Shown: positions 56,229 to 64,000 of the stretch, in pieces
Numbering within the stretch: position 1 is the first letter of the stretch
Layout of the letters: the number at the start of each line of letters is the position of its first letter
Source of the DNA: Chelatococcus sp.
Lineage (GTDB): Bacteria > Pseudomonadota > Alphaproteobacteria > Rhizobiales > Beijerinckiaceae
Reading direction: 5' to 3'
Length of the DNA stretch: 64,000 nucleotides
NCBI GenBank assembly: GCA_003248805.1
Contig: QFQY01000010.1
Location: 1 to 64,000, forward strand
Program-made: the position numbers and the translations under genes
The notes under the pieces: generated by a model
What the model was told of the DNA's origin: nothing
The model's input: only the letters and a program-made list of their open reading frames with translations
The model's database searches: none

Positions 56229-56933
56229 ATGGATATTTCTTCGATCGCCTTCCTCGACCCCCGCTTCTGGGGCAAGCTGTTCGAGATCATCGCGCTCAAC
56301 ATCGTGCTGTCGGGGGACAATGCGGTCGTGATCGCGCTCGCCTGCCGGGCGCTCGCGCCGGCGCAGCGCACCAAGGGCATCGTGCTGGGCGCGGGCGTCG
56401 CCGTGGTCCTGCGCGTGGTCTTCACGGTGCTGATCGCCTCGCTGCTCGACATGCCGTTCCTCCATATCGTCGGAGCGGCGCTGCTGATCTGGATCGCGGT
56501 GAAGCTGCTGATCGAGGATGGCGAGCAGGGCGAGGACTCGATCAAGGCGAGCAACCGGCTCTGGAAGGCGGTGCAGACCGTCGCCATCGCCGACATCGTG
56601 ATGAGCCTCGACAACGTGCTCGCCATCGCGGCGGTCGCCAAGGATTCGGTCCCGCTGCTCGTCGCCGGTCTCGTCATCTCGATCCCGCTGATCGTGCTCG
56701 GCGCCTCGCTGATCACGAACCTGCTGACGCGCTTTCCCGTTCTGGTCTGGGCCGGCGCCGGTCTGCTCGGCTGGGTCGCGGGCGAGATGTTCGACAGCGA
56801 TCCCTGGCTGATCTCCCGCTTCGGCGCGGAAGTCCTGCACCGTTTCGAGCTGCCTGCCGCCGCGTTCGGCGCCGCGCTGGTGCTCGCCCTCGGCTATTTC
56901 CTGAAACCCCGCCGGCCAGATCCGGCCCTTTGA
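56229..56933 (+). CDS. TerC family membrane protein, copy 1
   Basis: 234-residue TerC-family (YjbE-like) membrane protein with about seven membrane segments. The signature NIVLSGDNAVVIALACRAL with conserved Asp and Asn in helix 1 repeats as ADIVMSLDNVLAIAAVA in the second half; these acidic residues probably bind a metal ion. Members have been linked to manganese or tellurite handling. A cytosolic acidic loop (IEDGEQGEDSIKASNRLWKA) separates the halves. ATG 56229 lies 43 bases after the dehydrogenase stop. A second TerC gene starts 18 bases after its stop. No manganese riboswitch fits in the short leader. Confidence 0.92.
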   Translation: MDISSIAFLDPRFWGKLFEIIALNIVLSGDNAVVIALACRALAPAQRTKGIVLGAGVAVVLRVVFTVLIASLLDMPFLHIVGAALLIWIAVKLLIEDGEQGEDSIKASNRLWKAVQTVAIADIVMSLDNVLAIAAVAKDSVPLLVAGLVISIPLIVLGASLITNLLTRFPVLVWAGAGLLGWVAGEMFDSDPWLISRFGAEVLHRFELPAAAFGAALVLALGYFLKPRRPDPAL

Positions 56934-56951
56934 AAAGGGACTGACCGACAC

Positions 56952-57692
56952 ATGGATTTTTCCTCCTCCACATTCTGGATCTCGTTGCTCCAGATCATCT
57001 GGATCGACCTGCTGCTCTCGGGCGACAACGCGGTCGTGATCGCGCTCGCCTGCCGGTCCCTGCCGGAGAAGCAGCGCAAGGTCGGCATCTGGCTCGGCGC
57101 GTCGGCCGCGATCGGCCTGCGCATCATCTTCGCGCTGATCGTGACCTATCTCCTCGGGGTGCCGTTCCTGAAGGTGGTCGGCGGCCTGCTGCTGTTCTGG
57201 ATCGCGATCAAGCTCGCCGTGGGCGAGGAGGAAGAGCACGGCAACATCCAGGCCAGCGACAGCCTCTGGAAGGCGGTCCGCACCATCGCCATCGCCGACG
57301 CGGTGATGAGCCTCGACAACGTCATCGCCATCGCGGCGGCTTCCCGCGGACATCCCGAGCTCTTCATCTTCGGCCTGCTGCTCTCGATCCCGCTCATCAT
57401 CATGGGCGCGCAGTTCCTCACCTCGATCATCACGCGCTTCCCGATCCTGATCTGGCTCGGCGCCGCGCTGCTCGGGTGGATCGCGGCCGAGATGCTGATC
57501 GGCGACATCGCGGTGATGCAGTGGCTCCAGGTCAACCAGCCGAGCTGGGTCGTGCCTGCGCCGCTCGACGTCAGCCCGATCGGGCTCAAGCCTGCGGCGA
57601 TCCCGCATTATGTGAGCTCGATCGCCGGCGCCCTGTTCGTCTGCGTCCTCGGCTACATCCTCAAGAAGAAGCACGGCGGCGAGGCGGCCTGA
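56952..57692 (+). CDS. TerC family membrane protein, copy 2
   Basis: 246-residue paralogue of the preceding protein. The signature IDLLLSGDNAVVIALACRSLP and the second-half ADAVMSLDNVIAIAAAS match copy 1, with the same acidic loop (VGEEEEHGNIQASDSLWKA). It differs in an extra loop before the last helix (VNQPSWVVPAPLDVSPIGLKPAA), which would face the periplasm, and a basic KKKHGG tail. The two genes are 18 bases apart and clearly a tandem duplication, perhaps forming a heteromer. It ends 9 bases before the convergent phosphopantetheinyl transferase gene. Confidence 0.92.
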   Translation: MDFSSSTFWISLLQIIWIDLLLSGDNAVVIALACRSLPEKQRKVGIWLGASAAIGLRIIFALIVTYLLGVPFLKVVGGLLLFWIAIKLAVGEEEEHGNIQASDSLWKAVRTIAIADAVMSLDNVIAIAAASRGHPELFIFGLLLSIPLIIMGAQFLTSIITRFPILIWLGAALLGWIAAEMLIGDIAVMQWLQVNQPSWVVPAPLDVSPIGLKPAAIPHYVSSIAGALFVCVLGYILKKKHGGEAA

Positions 57693-57701
57693 GGCCGGCC
57701 T

Positions 57702-58310
57702 TCAGCCGAGAACGACCACCGCGGCGGCCAGGGAGACCTGGCCGCCGTTCGTCGTCAGGAGGGTCTCGCCGCGGACCGGCGCCGGCCGCTGCGGATCGCG
57801 GATCGCGACATGGATCGGGCCATCCAGCGTCACGGCGAAGCTTTCGGGCGGCCGACTGAAACCCGTGCCCAGCGCCTTCACATAGGCTTCCTTCGCCGCC
57901 CAGAGCCGGGCGAACGCCACGGGCCGTTCGCGCTCCGCCACAAAAGCCAGCGCGCCGCGCTCGTCGGGATGCAGCAGCGCGAGGGGCGGCGGCGTGTCCG
58001 CATTGACGGTCTCGACATCGACGCCGACGGCGCGTTCGGCGAGCGCGACGGCGACGACGCCCGACCGTGTCGCGAGCGAGAGGCGAAGGCGTGACGCCAC
58101 CGGCGCTTCGATGAAGGGCTGCCCGGCCGGATCGTGGCCGATGGCGACTTCGCGCTCGTCGAGGCCGAGCCAGCGGGTCGCGATCGTCCGGCCCAGCCCG
58201 CGGCGCAGCCGCGAGCGCTCGTCCAGGCCCTGCGGCCGCGCATCCGTGGCGATCAGCCAGACTGCGGGGAGGGCGGACGCTCGCGCGCCGGGGTCGGAGA
58301 GCCACTGCAT
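57702..58310 (-). CDS. 4'-phosphopantetheinyl transferase (Sfp type)
   Basis: 202-residue Sfp-like phosphopantetheinyl transferase, which moves 4'-phosphopantetheine from CoA to carrier proteins. The core motifs are AERAVGVDVETVNADTPP (metal-binding Asp and Glu) and FARLWAAKEAYVKALGTGF (catalytic WxxKEAxxK). Before these, IGHDPAGQPFIEAP and RLSLATRSGVVAVAL match the first pseudo-domain. No polyketide or peptide synthetase lies in the window, so its carrier is elsewhere. ATG 58310 begins MQWLSDPGARASALP. It is divergent from the azlC gene. Confidence 0.9.
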   Translation of the reverse strand: MQWLSDPGARASALPAVWLIATDARPQGLDERSRLRRGLGRTIATRWLGLDEREVAIGHDPAGQPFIEAPVASRLRLSLATRSGVVAVALAERAVGVDVETVNADTPPPLALLHPDERGALAFVAERERPVAFARLWAAKEAYVKALGTGFSRPPESFAVTLDGPIHVAIRDPQRPAPVRGETLLTTNGGQVSLAAAVVVLG

Positions 58311-58446
58311 CGGACGAGATTAGCGGCTCGGCAGGGGTGCTGTCGCCGGCCCTGTGGCAAAGTCATGCCCCTGTCCCATCGCCGGCCGTTGACGCAGCGC
58401 CCCGCCTCGGCGCCCTCTGCCCAAAAAGGAGAGGGATGGAAGGCCG

Positions 58447-59148
58447 ATGGTGCAGGCGACGATTTCGTGGGCGGGCGTGTGGCTCGGCGTCAGGCGCGTC
58501 TCCGTGCTGATGCCGGGGGTGATCGTCTTCGCGGTCGCCTTCGGCGCGGCGGCGGCGGCGAAGGGCCTGAGTCTCTTCGAGGCGGTGCTGATGAGCGGGC
58601 TCGTCTATGCCGGCGTCTCGCAACTCGTCGCGATGGAGCTCTGGCGACCGGAATGGACCTGGGGCGCGATCTTCGCCGTGGCGGCGGTGACCTTCACCGT
58701 CAATGCGCGCACGATCCTGCAGGCGGCCTCGCTGCAACCCTGGTTCGCGCATTACTCGAAGACCGTGAACGCCCTGCAGCTCAATCTCTTCACCGATGCG
58801 AGCTGGGTCATCGGCACGCGCTATCATGCCGAAGGCGGGCGCGATCTCGGCGTCATCATCGGCTCCGGCCTCGCACTCTGGGTGATCTGGGTCCTCTTCA
58901 CGATTCCCGGCCACCTCGCCGGAACGCTGCTCGACGATCCACGGCGCTACGGCATCGACCTCGTCATGCCGATCTTCTTCGCGGCCATGATCGTGCCGAT
59001 GTGGCGCGGTCCGCGCCGCGCCGTGCCCTGGGTCGTCGCCGGCCTGGTCGCGCTCGTCACCGCCAAGCTGTTCGAGGGCTATGCCTTCATCATCGTCGGC
59101 GCGCTCTCCGGCGCGGTCGCGGGAGCGTTCCTCGATGACGCTGCCTGA
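58447..59148 (+). CDS. AzlC family branched-chain amino acid exporter subunit
   Basis: 233-residue AzlC-type membrane protein with about seven membrane segments; AzlC with AzlD exports branched-chain amino acids or analogues. Signature text is PGVIVFAVAFGAAAAAKGLSLFEAVLMSGLVYAGVSQLVA, by segments, then VNARTILQAASLQPWF and LFTDASWVIG. The stop codon lies inside the azlD gene (14-base overlap), so the two subunits are coupled. A strong AAGGAGAGG lies 12 bases before ATG 58447. The neighbouring aminotransferase gene suits a role in branched-chain amino acid balance. Confidence 0.93.
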   Translation: MVQATISWAGVWLGVRRVSVLMPGVIVFAVAFGAAAAAKGLSLFEAVLMSGLVYAGVSQLVAMELWRPEWTWGAIFAVAAVTFTVNARTILQAASLQPWFAHYSKTVNALQLNLFTDASWVIGTRYHAEGGRDLGVIIGSGLALWVIWVLFTIPGHLAGTLLDDPRRYGIDLVMPIFFAAMIVPMWRGPRRAVPWVVAGLVALVTAKLFEGYAFIIVGALSGAVAGAFLDDAA

Positions 59149-59452
59149 GCCCGGCGCCTGGGGCAGTGTCCTCGCCATCCTCGCCATGGCGCTCGCGACC
59201 TATCTGTGCCGCGTCGCCGGCGTGGTGCTGATGTCCTATATCCCGCTCACCGCGCATGTCCGGCGCGGGCTCGCCGCTCTGCCCGGCTCGATCGTCGTCG
59301 CGACCGTACTGCCGCTGATCGAGCGGCTCGGCCTCGCGGCCGGGCTCGCGCTCGCGGCCGCCATCGGCAGCATGATCCTGCGGCGTTCGGAACTGCTCGC
59401 CCTTTGCGTCGGCATGTCCGTCGCGGCGCTGGCGCGCGCGCTCGGATGGTGA
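59135..59452 (+). CDS. AzlD family subunit
   Basis: 105-residue AzlD protein with four membrane segments: LAILAMALATYLCRVAGVVLM, then PGSIVVATVLPLIE, LGLAAGLALAAAIGSMIL and LLALCVGMSVAALARAL. The ATYLCR and LRRGLAALP-like RRGLAALPGSIV text is typical. ATG 59135 lies within the end of azlC, giving a 14-base overlap. With AzlC it forms a two-component exporter for branched-chain amino acids. Confidence 0.92.
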   Translation: MTLPEPGAWGSVLAILAMALATYLCRVAGVVLMSYIPLTAHVRRGLAALPGSIVVATVLPLIERLGLAAGLALAAAIGSMILRRSELLALCVGMSVAALARALGW

Positions 59453-59577
59453 GGGATCAGCGGCGGCGATCGGTTCCATCACATCCCGTCATGGCGCGGG
59501 CCGACGCAGATGTTGACGCCGCGCCTCCCGCGGCAGACGGTGCGCGCCAGAAGAACTGACTAGAACGGAGTGCCGCC

Positions 59578-60450
59578 ATGGCATGGTATTCTCAGACTTG
59601 GACCTGGTTCGAAGGAGCCTGGCACGAGGGCAATCCCGGCATGGTGGGGCCCCGCAGCCACGCGCTCTGGCAGGCCTCGGCGGTCTTCGACGGCGCGCGC
59701 TTCTTCGACGGCGTCGCGCCCGACCTCGACCTCCATGCCGCCCGCGTGAACCGTTCGGCCACGGCGCTCGGCATGAAGCCGACCCAGACGCCCGAGTTCA
59801 TCGTCGAGAAGGCCCTCGAAGGCGCGAAGAAATTCGCGCCCGGCACCGCGCTCTACATCAAGCCGATGTACTGGGCCGAGGCCGACGGCCCCTCGACCAT
59901 CATCCCGGATCCCGATTCCACCCAGTTCGCGCTGTGCCTGTTCGAGGCGCCGATGGGCAATCCGAGCACGGGCTTCTCGGTCACCAAGGGCATCTACCGC
60001 CGCCCGAGCATCGAGACCGCGACGACCGACGCCAAGGCCGCCTGCCTCTACCCCAACAACGCCCGCACGCTGCTGGCCGCCAAGGCCGCCGGCTTCGACA
60101 ACTGCCTCGTGCTCGATATGCTGGGCAACGTCGCCGAGACCGCGACCTCGAACGTCTTCCTCGCCAAGGACGGCGTGCTGAAGACGCCCGTTCCGAACGG
60201 CACCTTCCTGAACGGCATCACCCGCCAGCGCGTCATCGGGCTGATGCGCGCGGACGGCGTTCCGGTCGAGGAAACGAGCCTGCGCTACTCCGACTTCGAG
60301 CAGGCCGACGAGATCTTCGTCTCCGGCAACTATTCGAAGGTGATGCCGGTCACGCGCATCGACCAGCTCACGCTTCAGCCCGGCCCGATGTTCCGCCGCG
60401 CCCGCGAACTCTACATGGACTTCGCCCACTCGCGGGCCAAGGCGGCGTGA
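59578..60450 (+). CDS. Branched-chain amino acid aminotransferase (class IV)
   Basis: 290-residue fold-type IV PLP aminotransferase. FEGAWHEGNPGMVGPRSHALWQASAVFDGARFF opens it, by segments; the PLP Lys is in TTDAKAACLYPNNARTLLAAK (about residue 152). VLDMLGNVAETATSNVFLAKDGVLKTP, with the conserved Glu, and FLNGITRQRVIGLM follow. It probably interconverts Val, Leu and Ile with their 2-oxo acids, although D-amino acid or (R)-amine transaminases share this fold. ATG 59578 lies 125 bases after azlD. The nitronate monooxygenase starts 4 bases after its stop. Confidence 0.9.
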   Translation: MAWYSQTWTWFEGAWHEGNPGMVGPRSHALWQASAVFDGARFFDGVAPDLDLHAARVNRSATALGMKPTQTPEFIVEKALEGAKKFAPGTALYIKPMYWAEADGPSTIIPDPDSTQFALCLFEAPMGNPSTGFSVTKGIYRRPSIETATTDAKAACLYPNNARTLLAAKAAGFDNCLVLDMLGNVAETATSNVFLAKDGVLKTPVPNGTFLNGITRQRVIGLMRADGVPVEETSLRYSDFEQADEIFVSGNYSKVMPVTRIDQLTLQPGPMFRRARELYMDFAHSRAKAA

Positions 60451-60454
60451 CGCC

Positions 60455-61435
60455 GTGGCGCGCCTCGTCACGAGGCTGACGGAGCGCTTCGGGCTGACAC
60501 ATCCCGTTCTGTCGGCGCCGATGGCGCTGGCGGCGGGGGGCGCGCTCGCGGCTGCCGTCACGCGGGCCGGCGGCCTCGGCCTCGTCGGCGCCGGCTATGG
60601 CGACGCCGACTGGATCGAGCGGGAATTCGCGGCCGCCGGCAACACGAAGGTCGGCTGCGGCTTCATCACCTGGTCGCTGGCGAAGCGGCCGGACCTGCTG
60701 GGGCGCGTGCTGGCGCACCGGCCGGCGGCGCTGATGCTGTCCTTCGGCGATCCCGAGCCGTTCGCGGCCGAGATCGCGGCGGCCGACGTGCCGCTCATCT
60801 GCCAGTGCCAGACGCTGGACCACGTCCGGCAGGCGCTCGCCGCCGGGGCGGCGATCGTCGTGGCGCAAGGGGCGGAGGCCGGCGGGCACGGCCAGCGCCG
60901 TGGAACCCTGCCCTTCGTTCCGGAGGCGGCCGACCTGATCGCCCGCGAAAGCCCGGACACCCTGCTGCTGGCGGCGGGGGGCATCGCCGATGGGCGCGGC
61001 CTCGCCGCCTCGCTGATGCTCGGCGCCGACGGTGTGCTGGTCGGCACGCGCTTCTGGGCGAGCCGCGAGGCGCTGGTGCATCCGAACCACCAGGCCGTGG
61101 CGGTCGCGGCGACCGGCGACCAGACCCTGCGCTCCTCCCTGCCCGACATCGCCCGCGAGCTCGACTGGCCGAAGCCCTTCGACATCCGCACGGCGGACAA
61201 CGCCTTCACCCGCAGATGGGCCGGACGCGAAGCCGAGCTGAAGGCGGCTATCCCGCAGGAGGGGGCGGGCTATCGCGCCGCTTTCGCTGCCGGAGACCCG
61301 GAGAACGCGGCCGTGATCTTCGGCGAGGCGGCCGGGCTGATCGCCGACGTCCCTCCCGCAGGCGAGATTCTCGAGCGGATGGTGGTGCAGGCCGCCGGTC
61401 TGCTGGGAGCCGGGGCGAAATCCGTCCTGGCCTGA
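60455..61435 (+). CDS. Nitronate monooxygenase family protein
   Basis: 326-residue FMN-dependent TIM-barrel protein of the nitronate monooxygenase/2-nitropropane dioxygenase family. LTHPVLSAPMALAAGGALAAAVTRAGGLGLVGAGYG is the opening; the catalytic-His region appears as VVAQGAEAGGHGQRRGTLPFVPEA, and FMN-phosphate binding as LLLAAGGIADGRGLAASLMLGADGVLVGTRF. These enzymes oxidise toxic nitronates, but many family members have other roles. It uses GTG at 60455, four bases after the aminotransferase stop, so the two are an operon. It converges with murJ, with four bases between stops. Confidence 0.92.
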   Translation: MARLVTRLTERFGLTHPVLSAPMALAAGGALAAAVTRAGGLGLVGAGYGDADWIEREFAAAGNTKVGCGFITWSLAKRPDLLGRVLAHRPAALMLSFGDPEPFAAEIAAADVPLICQCQTLDHVRQALAAGAAIVVAQGAEAGGHGQRRGTLPFVPEAADLIARESPDTLLLAAGGIADGRGLAASLMLGADGVLVGTRFWASREALVHPNHQAVAVAATGDQTLRSSLPDIARELDWPKPFDIRTADNAFTRRWAGREAELKAAIPQEGAGYRAAFAAGDPENAAVIFGEAAGLIADVPPAGEILERMVVQAAGLLGAGAKSVLA

Positions 61436-61439
61436 AGCG

Positions 61440-62966
61440 TCACCGCAGCAGGCGCAGCGCGCCGGTCGCCTTCAGCCCGAGCCCTGCGAGGCCGAGATAG
61501 AGGCAGGAGGCCGCCGCCGCGATCAGCGCGAGCGCGACGAGGCGGGGCTCGTGCGGCACCGAAATCGTCATCGCCGTCGCGGTCGGCGCCAGCCACCAGG
61601 CGGCGAGCCCCGCGAGCAGGGCGGAGGCGGCGACGATGGCGGCAAAGCCGGGCAGGCGCGGATCGGGCTCGGTCCAGCCCCGGCGCCGGGCCAGCACGAA
61701 CAGCGTGACGACATTGATCCAGGCTCCCGCCGCCGTCGCGAGAGCGAGGCCCTGCGCGCCCCAGTCGCGCCAGAGCGCGAGCTTGAGCATCAGGTTCACC
61801 GCGATCGCGCAGAGCGAGACGATCATCGGCGTCGTCGTGTCGCTGCGCGACTGGAAGGCTGAAACCTGCGTGCGGATCGTCACCACCGCCGGCAGCCCGA
61901 GCGCATAGGCGAAGAGCACCGCGCCGGCCGCCTCGCTGGCCTGCGCGTCGAAGGCGCCGCGCTGGAACAGCGCCGCGACGATCTGGTCCGGGATGAGGGT
62001 GAAGGCGGCGACGAAGGGCGCGCTCGCGAACAGCGCGATGGCGATGGCCCGGTTCTGCGAGCGGTTCGCCGCGGCCTCGTCGCCGCGCGCGATATGCCGG
62101 CTCATATGGGAGAGCGCGACGGTGCCGACCGCGATCGCGATCAGCCCGAGCGGGAGCTGGTAGAGCCGGTCGGCGTAGTAGAGCGCCGAATAGCCGCCGC
62201 GCGGCAGCAGCGAGGCGATGATCGTGTCGGCGAAAAGCGCGATCTGGACGCCGGCCGAGCCGATCACGGCGGGGCCGAAGGCCCGCAGGAAGCGCTTGAC
62301 CTCGGCATCGACGCGCGGCCGGACCAGCTTGCCGCAGACGCCCGCGCGCCGGGCCGCCACCGTCAGCAGCAGCCATTCGAGCACGCCGGCCGTCGCCACG
62401 CCCCAGGCCGCCGCATGCGCCGCGCTCGGAAACAGCCAAGCCAGCGCGAGCGCCGCGATGATCGCGACATTGAGCAGGATCGGCGCCGCCGCCGCCGCCG
62501 CATAGCGGTCGATCGCGTTCAGCGTCGCGCCGAGGAAGGTGACCATGGTCACGAACAGCAGATAGGGGAAGGTGATGCGCGTCAGCGTCACGGCGAGATC
62601 GAACAGCGCCGGATCGCTCGCGAAGCCGGGCGCGAGCAGGCGCACCAGCACCGGCATGAAGGGCAGGGCCAGCGCCAGCAGCACCACCTGCACGATCAGC
62701 AGCAGCGTGAAAAGCCGGTCGCGGAAGGTGGCGGCGGCGGCTTCGCCCTCGCGCTCGGCGGTTTGCGAATAGGCCGGCACATAGGCCTGGTTGAAGGCCC
62801 CTTCGCCGAAGATGGCGCGGAAATGGTTGGGCAGCCTGAGCGCCACCGAGAAGGCGTCCATCAGCGCGCCGGCGCCGAGCACGGCGGCGAGCATGATGTC
62901 GCGCGCGAAACCCGAGAGCCGCGAGAGCAGCGTGTAGCCGCCGACCGAGAGGATACTCTTGAGCAT
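61440..62966 (-). CDS. murJ: Lipid II flippase MurJ
   Basis: 508-residue MurJ/MviN of the MOP superfamily, with about 14 membrane segments; it flips lipid II for peptidoglycan synthesis. SILSVGGYTLLSRLSGFARDIMLAAVLGAG is the hallmark opening, and LRLPNHFRAIFGEGAFNQAYVPAYS follows, carrying the conserved Arg and Glu-rich loop. Later landmarks are YADRLYQLPLGLIAIAVGTVALS, FALIP-like FTLIPDQIVAALFQRGAFD and TTTPMIVSLCAIAVNLML. It starts 7 bases after the GT2 gene's stop, so they are co-transcribed. Length is normal. Confidence 0.96.
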   Translation of the reverse strand: MLKSILSVGGYTLLSRLSGFARDIMLAAVLGAGALMDAFSVALRLPNHFRAIFGEGAFNQAYVPAYSQTAEREGEAAAATFRDRLFTLLLIVQVVLLALALPFMPVLVRLLAPGFASDPALFDLAVTLTRITFPYLLFVTMVTFLGATLNAIDRYAAAAAAPILLNVAIIAALALAWLFPSAAHAAAWGVATAGVLEWLLLTVAARRAGVCGKLVRPRVDAEVKRFLRAFGPAVIGSAGVQIALFADTIIASLLPRGGYSALYYADRLYQLPLGLIAIAVGTVALSHMSRHIARGDEAAANRSQNRAIAIALFASAPFVAAFTLIPDQIVAALFQRGAFDAQASEAAGAVLFAYALGLPAVVTIRTQVSAFQSRSDTTTPMIVSLCAIAVNLMLKLALWRDWGAQGLALATAAGAWINVVTLFVLARRRGWTEPDPRLPGFAAIVAASALLAGLAAWWLAPTATAMTISVPHEPRLVALALIAAAASCLYLGLAGLGLKATGALRLLR

Positions 62967-62973
62967 CGTATCC

Positions 62974-63996
62974 CTAGCGGATCAGCGGGGGCAGGGCGTC
63001 ACCGCGCGGATGGTCGACGGTGCGCGCGTCGAAGCCGACCCGCTCGCCGATGAGATAGAGCGGCCGCCGCTTCACCTCCGCGAAGATGCGCCCGACATAT
63101 TCGCCGATCAGCCCCAGCGAGATGAGCTGGATGCCGGAAAAGAACATGATCGAGACGATCAGCGAGGGAAAGCCCGGCAGGTCCGTGCCGAAGAACAGCG
63201 TCCGCACCAGGAAGAAGAAGGCCGTGAAGGTCGCGATGAAGGCGATGACGGCGCCGGTCCAGGTCGCGACCTTGAGGGGAACCGTCGAGAACGATGACAG
63301 CCCGTCGAAGGCGAAGCTGAACAGCTTGCGATAGCGGAACTTCGACTGGCCATGCTCGCGCTCGGCGACGTTGAACTGCACGCCGGTCGAGGCGAACCCG
63401 ACCCAGGCGTAGAGCCCCTTGGAAAAGCGCGCACGCTCCGGCAGCGCACGCAGCGCATCGACCACTTTGCGGTCGAGCAGGCGGAAATCGCCCGCGCCTT
63501 CCGGCAGTTCGGTTTCGCCGAAGCTCGCGAAGAGGCGGTAGAACAGCTTGGCGAAGTTGCGCTTCAGCCGGCTCTCGCCGGCCCGGTCCGCGCGCTGGCC
63601 GTAGACGTTCAGGAAGCCCTCGCGCCATTTGGCGAGGAAGACCGGGATCGTTTCCGGCGGATGCTGGAGATCGGCATCCATGATGATGACGGCATCTCCG
63701 GAGGCGTGGTCGAGCCCGGCGGCGATCGCGATCTCCTTGCCGAAATTGCGGCTGAAGGAAACGGCGCGCAGGCGCGGCTCGGCGGCGCTGAGCAACCGGA
63801 GCACGGACATCGTGCCGTCGCGGCTGCCGTCGTCGACGCAGACGATCTCCCAGGACGACACCGCCGCGTCGAGCACCGGCCGCAGCCGTTCCACCAGCAG
63901 CGGCAGATTGTCCGCTTCGTTGTAGACGGGCACGACGATGGACAGCTCCGGCCGGGGCGGAGCGGTGACAGCGGTGGTGGGCGCGGATTCGGACAA
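62974..63996 (-). CDS. GT2 glycosyltransferase (undecaprenyl/dolichyl-phosphate type)
   Basis: 340-residue GtrB/ArnC/DPM1-like glycosyltransferase. The GT-A domain starts ELSIVVPVYNEADNLPLLVERL, then EIVCVDDGSRDGTMSVL and VSFSRNFGKEIAIAAGLDHASGDAVIIMDADLQHPPETIP with the DADLQ metal motif. GAGDFRLLDRKVVDAL and REHGQSKFRYRKLFSFAFDG are acceptor-side landmarks. Two C-terminal membrane segments follow (about residues 235-260 and 270-300). It probably charges a polyprenyl phosphate with a sugar for envelope glycan or lipid modification. The start used is TTG 63996; the window ends four bases on, so the true start may lie outside. murJ follows 7 bases downstream. Confidence 0.9.
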   Translation of the reverse strand: MSESAPTTAVTAPPRPELSIVVPVYNEADNLPLLVERLRPVLDAAVSSWEIVCVDDGSRDGTMSVLRLLSAAEPRLRAVSFSRNFGKEIAIAAGLDHASGDAVIIMDADLQHPPETIPVFLAKWREGFLNVYGQRADRAGESRLKRNFAKLFYRLFASFGETELPEGAGDFRLLDRKVVDALRALPERARFSKGLYAWVGFASTGVQFNVAEREHGQSKFRYRKLFSFAFDGLSSFSTVPLKVATWTGAVIAFIATFTAFFFLVRTLFFGTDLPGFPSLIVSIMFFSGIQLISLGLIGEYVGRIFAEVKRRPLYLIGERVGFDARTVDHPRGDALPPLIR

Positions 63997-64000
63997 CGAA

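Overview
The window is a GC-rich, gene-dense chromosomal segment of an alphaproteobacterium, most likely a member of the Hyphomicrobiales and compatible with Bosea or a close relative. The evidence is a CcrM-type methyltransferase, a PdhS-like PAS histidine kinase, an Hsp20/DUF1150 pair, two phasins, a tRNA-His with A73 and no G-1, and many short GC-rich palindromic repeats. The genus is inference from gene content. No prophage, insertion sequence, rRNA or CRISPR array was seen.

Layout. 1-5.1 kb (mostly minus): start of ccrM, rnhB, a PA0069-type radical SAM protein, a neutral zinc metallopeptidase and a family-4-like uracil-DNA glycosylase. 5.3-14.6 kb: ETF-ubiquinone oxidoreductase, a secreted TPR protein, ispE, a DUF1254 protein, a polyprenyl diphosphate synthase, DUF2007 plus a TrmN6-like methyltransferase, and two secreted Tyr/Pro/Gly-rich proteins. 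14.9-19.8 kb: glyQ and glyS separated by a Fic-domain gene; glyS carries two in-frame palindromic repeat elements and a block of unusual composition. 20.3-23.5 kb: a uracil-catabolism (URC) operon of URC1-like cyclohydrolase, URC4 and upp. 23.5-29.6 kb: two DUF1236 proteins, a LysR-TctB-TctA-TctC tricarboxylate transport operon and a GST. 29.9-38.2 kb: mgtE, an M23 peptidase, the PdhS-like kinase and two phasin-type proteins. 38.4-41.6 kb: tRNA-His, hsp20, DUF1150, an alpha/beta hydrolase and a GT4 glycosyltransferase.

41.7-53.7 kb is a translation region: infC (AUU start), then a soluble tandem-sensor/CheW protein, a zinc-ribbon membrane protein and a secreted protein, then rpmI-rplT, a LOG-family protein, and pheS and pheT separated by a GT21 glycosyltransferase and an SH3 protein. 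53.7-64 kb: a small Cys-rich secreted protein, a fluoroacetate-dehalogenase-like hydrolase coupled to a tartrate/malate-type dehydrogenase, tandem TerC proteins, a phosphopantetheinyl transferase, AzlC/AzlD, a class IV aminotransferase, a nitronate monooxygenase, murJ and a GT2 glycosyltransferase.

The most notable pattern is that three translation gene sets that are often contiguous in bacteria (glyQ/glyS, infC/rpmI/rplT, pheS/pheT) are each interrupted by unrelated genes. The Fic gene is the most striking: it has lower GC, a palindrome over its probable -10 box, and a stop codon overlapping the glyS start. The soluble tandem-sensor CheW protein with its two uncharacterised neighbours is the best candidate for an undescribed system.
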